A program made the position numbers and the translations under genes. Shown here one piece after another: positions 6,335 through 6,643 of a stretch of 6,643 nt of DNA. Under the pieces are notes generated by a model. It was not told the origin of the DNA. It searched no databases and worked only from the letters and a program-made list of their open reading frames with translations. The DNA is from Candidatus Bathyarchaeum sp. GTDB taxonomy: Archaea; Thermoproteota; Bathyarchaeia; Bathyarchaeales; Bathyarchaeaceae. The stretch is from NCBI GenBank assembly GCA_003096255.1, contig PIXS01000349.1, forward strand, positions 1 through 6,643, given 5' to 3'. How positions within the stretch are numbered: the first letter of the stretch is position 1; each line of letters opens with the position of its first letter.

Positions 6335-6643
6335 ATGGTTGAATTAGACTTTGGCGGCGTAAAAGAGACCGTAACAACAAGAAACGAGTTTCCTGTAGAA
6401 AAAGCAAAAGAGATTCTGAAGAAAGAAACAATTGCTGTCCTCGGATATGGTATTCAAGGACGCGCTCAGTCATTGAACATGAGAGACAATGGCCTTTGCG
6501 TCATTATTGGACAAGACAAACGGTTCACAAAAAACTGGGAACAGGCACTAGAAGACGGCTGGGTTCCAGGCAAGACCCTTTTCTCTCTTGAAGAAGCTGC
6601 AGAAAAAGGAACAATCAAACTGTATCTACTGACTGACGCTGCC
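6335..6643 (+). CDS. ilvC: Ketol-acid reductoisomerase, N-terminal part (3' partial)
   Basis: The frame is open from ATG 6335 to the right edge, 103 codons, about a third of the usual 330-340-residue class I enzyme. It converts 2-acetolactate or 2-aceto-2-hydroxybutyrate, through alkyl migration and NAD(P)H reduction, to the dihydroxy acids of the valine and isoleucine routes, so it acts directly on the product of the two preceding genes. The Rossmann core TIAVLGYGIQGRAQSLNMRDNG (residues 32-53) holds the nucleotide-binding loop G37-Y38-G39-I40-Q41-G42. The cofactor-selecting loop after strand 2 is IIGQDKRFTKNW (57-68). LFSLEEAAEKGTI and LYLLTDAA match the following strands. The N-terminal extension (FGGVKETVTTRNEFPVEKA, about 30 residues) is longer than in many short bacterial enzymes and resembles a subfamily I associate with Bacteroidota and Clostridia. 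Metal-binding residues lie beyond the window. The Shine-Dalgarno is weak (GTGAG near 6322-6326). Confidence 0.93.
   Translation, partial: MVELDFGGVKETVTTRNEFPVEKAKEILKKETIAVLGYGIQGRAQSLNMRDNGLCVIIGQDKRFTKNWEQALEDGWVPGKTLFSLEEAAEKGTIKLYLLTDAA

Overview
The window most likely comes from an archaeon; a Bathyarchaeia-like (TACK) metagenomic lineage is my best guess, but it is inference. The evidence is an archaeal BRE/TATA-type promoter (GAAAAAC followed by TTTTATAT) ahead of the biosynthetic operon, an archaeal-type LeuA/CimA enzyme, Shine-Dalgarno motifs ahead of most starts, and a large surface protein of Ig-like repeats with a C-terminal membrane anchor. There is no sign of a mobile element, CRISPR array, tRNA or rRNA.

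Layout: (1) Positions 1-1607, plus strand, hold the C-terminal part of a large surface protein. It has four tandem Ig-like repeats of 93 residues (the last has 92), a fifth divergent domain and a C-terminal transmembrane helix; its 5' end lies outside the window. (2) Positions 1630-2382, minus strand and convergent with it, encode a class I SAM-dependent methyltransferase of unknown substrate. (3) Positions 2383-2508 are a divergent promoter region whose single TATA element could serve both directions. (4) From about 2509 to the right edge runs a plus-strand branched-chain amino acid operon: leuA/cimA-type synthase, ilvB and ilvN (acetohydroxyacid synthase large and small subunits), and the first 103 codons of ilvC (ketol-acid reductoisomerase).

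The operon genes work together. IlvB with IlvN makes 2-acetolactate or 2-aceto-2-hydroxybutyrate, and IlvC isomerises and reduces these toward valine, leucine and isoleucine. The LeuA/CimA-type enzyme either commits 2-ketoisovalerate to leucine or makes citramalate for the pyruvate route to isoleucine. Tight spacing (a 2-base gap and a 3-base gap) supports one transcript through ilvN, and a weak extra promoter may lie before ilvC.

The main surprise is the 5' end of leuA. The conserved catalytic segment DTTLRDGEQTPGV is encoded at 2558-2596, upstream of the first in-frame ATG (2642), yet that frame has no ATG, GTG or TTG between its upstream stop (2477-2479) and 2642. A well-placed start with a strong Shine-Dalgarno (ATG 2509) lies one frame away, and removing one G from the GGGGG run at 2511-2515 would join them. 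This is either a sequencing or assembly indel, a real mutation, or an unusual decoding event. Otherwise the region reads as ordinary metabolism, and I do not see a convincing undescribed system.
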